This document shows positions 7,274-7,515 of a stretch of DNA of 7,515 bases, in pieces. The stretch comes from Candidatus Omnitrophota bacterium (GTDB lineage Bacteria > Omnitrophota > Gorgyraeia > Duberdicusellales > 4484-171). The number at the start of each line of letters is the position of its first letter. Within the stretch, counting starts at the first letter, position 1. Both the position numbers and the translations under genes were made by a program. The notes below the pieces were generated by a model, which saw nothing but the letters and a program-made list of their open reading frames with translations, made no database searches and was not told where the DNA came from. Location of the stretch: positions 1-7,515 of the forward strand of contig JALOCC010000069.1 in NCBI GenBank assembly GCA_023227945.1, read 5' to 3'.

Positions 7274-7501
7274 TTATATTTCCTCATATTTTGATTTTAC
7301 GACGAAAGGATAAAGTTCATCGGCTGGTTGTACGAAGCAACCTTCTCCTACATAGATGTAATTTGTAGATATTTCAGGGAGTTCAATTTGAGTAATAACT
7401 GCCTGTCCGAACTTTGATGTCGGGTTGTTTGGCAGATTCGCCCAAGATGGAATCTGAGATTCCACATATCCTTTTATTTGGCTTCCTAACCAATTACTCA
7501 T
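7274..7501 (-). CDS. Small hypothetical protein, first visible gene of the operon
   Basis: This gene encodes 75 residues, starting MSNWLGSQIKGYVESQIPSW, and I recognise no family. It has no membrane segment. The middle (FGQAVITQIELPEISTNYIYVG) is predicted beta and the end is charged (KSKYEEI). ATG at 7501 is preferred over the in-frame GTG at 7510 because AAAGGTG lies six bases upstream of that ATG. The frame is open to the window edge, so this could in principle be the C-terminal end of a longer gene. The zero-base spacing to the next gene argues that it is translated. Its small size and place before likely fibre genes would suit a connector or assembly factor, but this is only a guess. Confidence 0.7.
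   Translation of the reverse strand: MSNWLGSQIKGYVESQIPSWANLPNNPTSKFGQAVITQIELPEISTNYIYVGEGCFVQPADELYPFVVKSKYEEI
7281..7285 (-). promoter_or_regulatory. Ribosome-binding site of the 258-residue protein
   Basis: GAGGA on the minus strand, inside the last codons of the 75-residue gene, lies seven bases before the ATG at 7273. It fixes that start and, unlike the two downstream junctions, gives this gene its own loading site. Confidence 0.65.
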
Positions 7502-7507
7502 TATTAA

Positions 7508-7514
7508 CACCTTT
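7508..7514 (-). promoter_or_regulatory. Ribosome-binding site of the 75-residue protein
   Basis: AAAGGTG on the minus strand sits six bases before the ATG at 7501 and matches the part of the anti-Shine-Dalgarno complement that includes AGGTG. It includes the alternative GTG codon itself, which favours the ATG as the real start. Confidence 0.55.
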
Positions 7515-7515
7515 A

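Overview
The window looks like part of a tailed double-stranded DNA phage or prophage of a moderately AT-rich bacterium. It holds a replication or recombination type SNF2 helicase, a protein with a baseplate BppU-like N-terminal domain, and four tightly packed, beta-rich, Thr/Ser/Asn-rich proteins that look virion-like. Several starts have bacterial Shine-Dalgarno sites and one promoter has an extended -10 element, so the host is bacterial. I cannot name the host. No tRNA, rRNA, CRISPR array, IS element or attachment site is visible.

Left part (1-2003, minus strand): the first 667 codons of an SNF2/DEAD-like helicase. Its 3' end, which would carry the second RecA-like domain, lies outside the window. 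A 330-residue intein with a LAGLIDADG endonuclease region interrupts the helicase exactly between the Lys and Thr of the Walker A motif. It starts with Ala, not Cys or Ser, and carries Trp, Cys and Thr at the three positions that define class 3 inteins. The helicase therefore has no intact ATP-binding loop until splicing occurs.

Middle (2004-2795): a short divergent intergenic region, then the only plus-strand gene. The intergenic region holds a TGATATAAT extended -10. The leader after it can fold into a hairpin that touches a strong Shine-Dalgarno site, followed by ATG at 2187. The product is a 202-residue protein with a BppU-like N-terminal domain.

Right part (2800-7501, minus strand): four genes transcribed leftward with no spacing (two TAATG stop-start overlaps and one exact abutment), so they are surely one translationally coupled operon. 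In transcription order they encode a 75-residue protein, a 258-residue likely fibre or baseplate-associated protein, a 373-residue beta-rich protein and an 858-residue protein with an N-terminal membrane anchor. I recognise no enzymatic motif in these four; their virion role is inferred from composition and context. The operon promoter is outside the window. The operon and the plus-strand gene converge, with stop codons only 4 bases apart.
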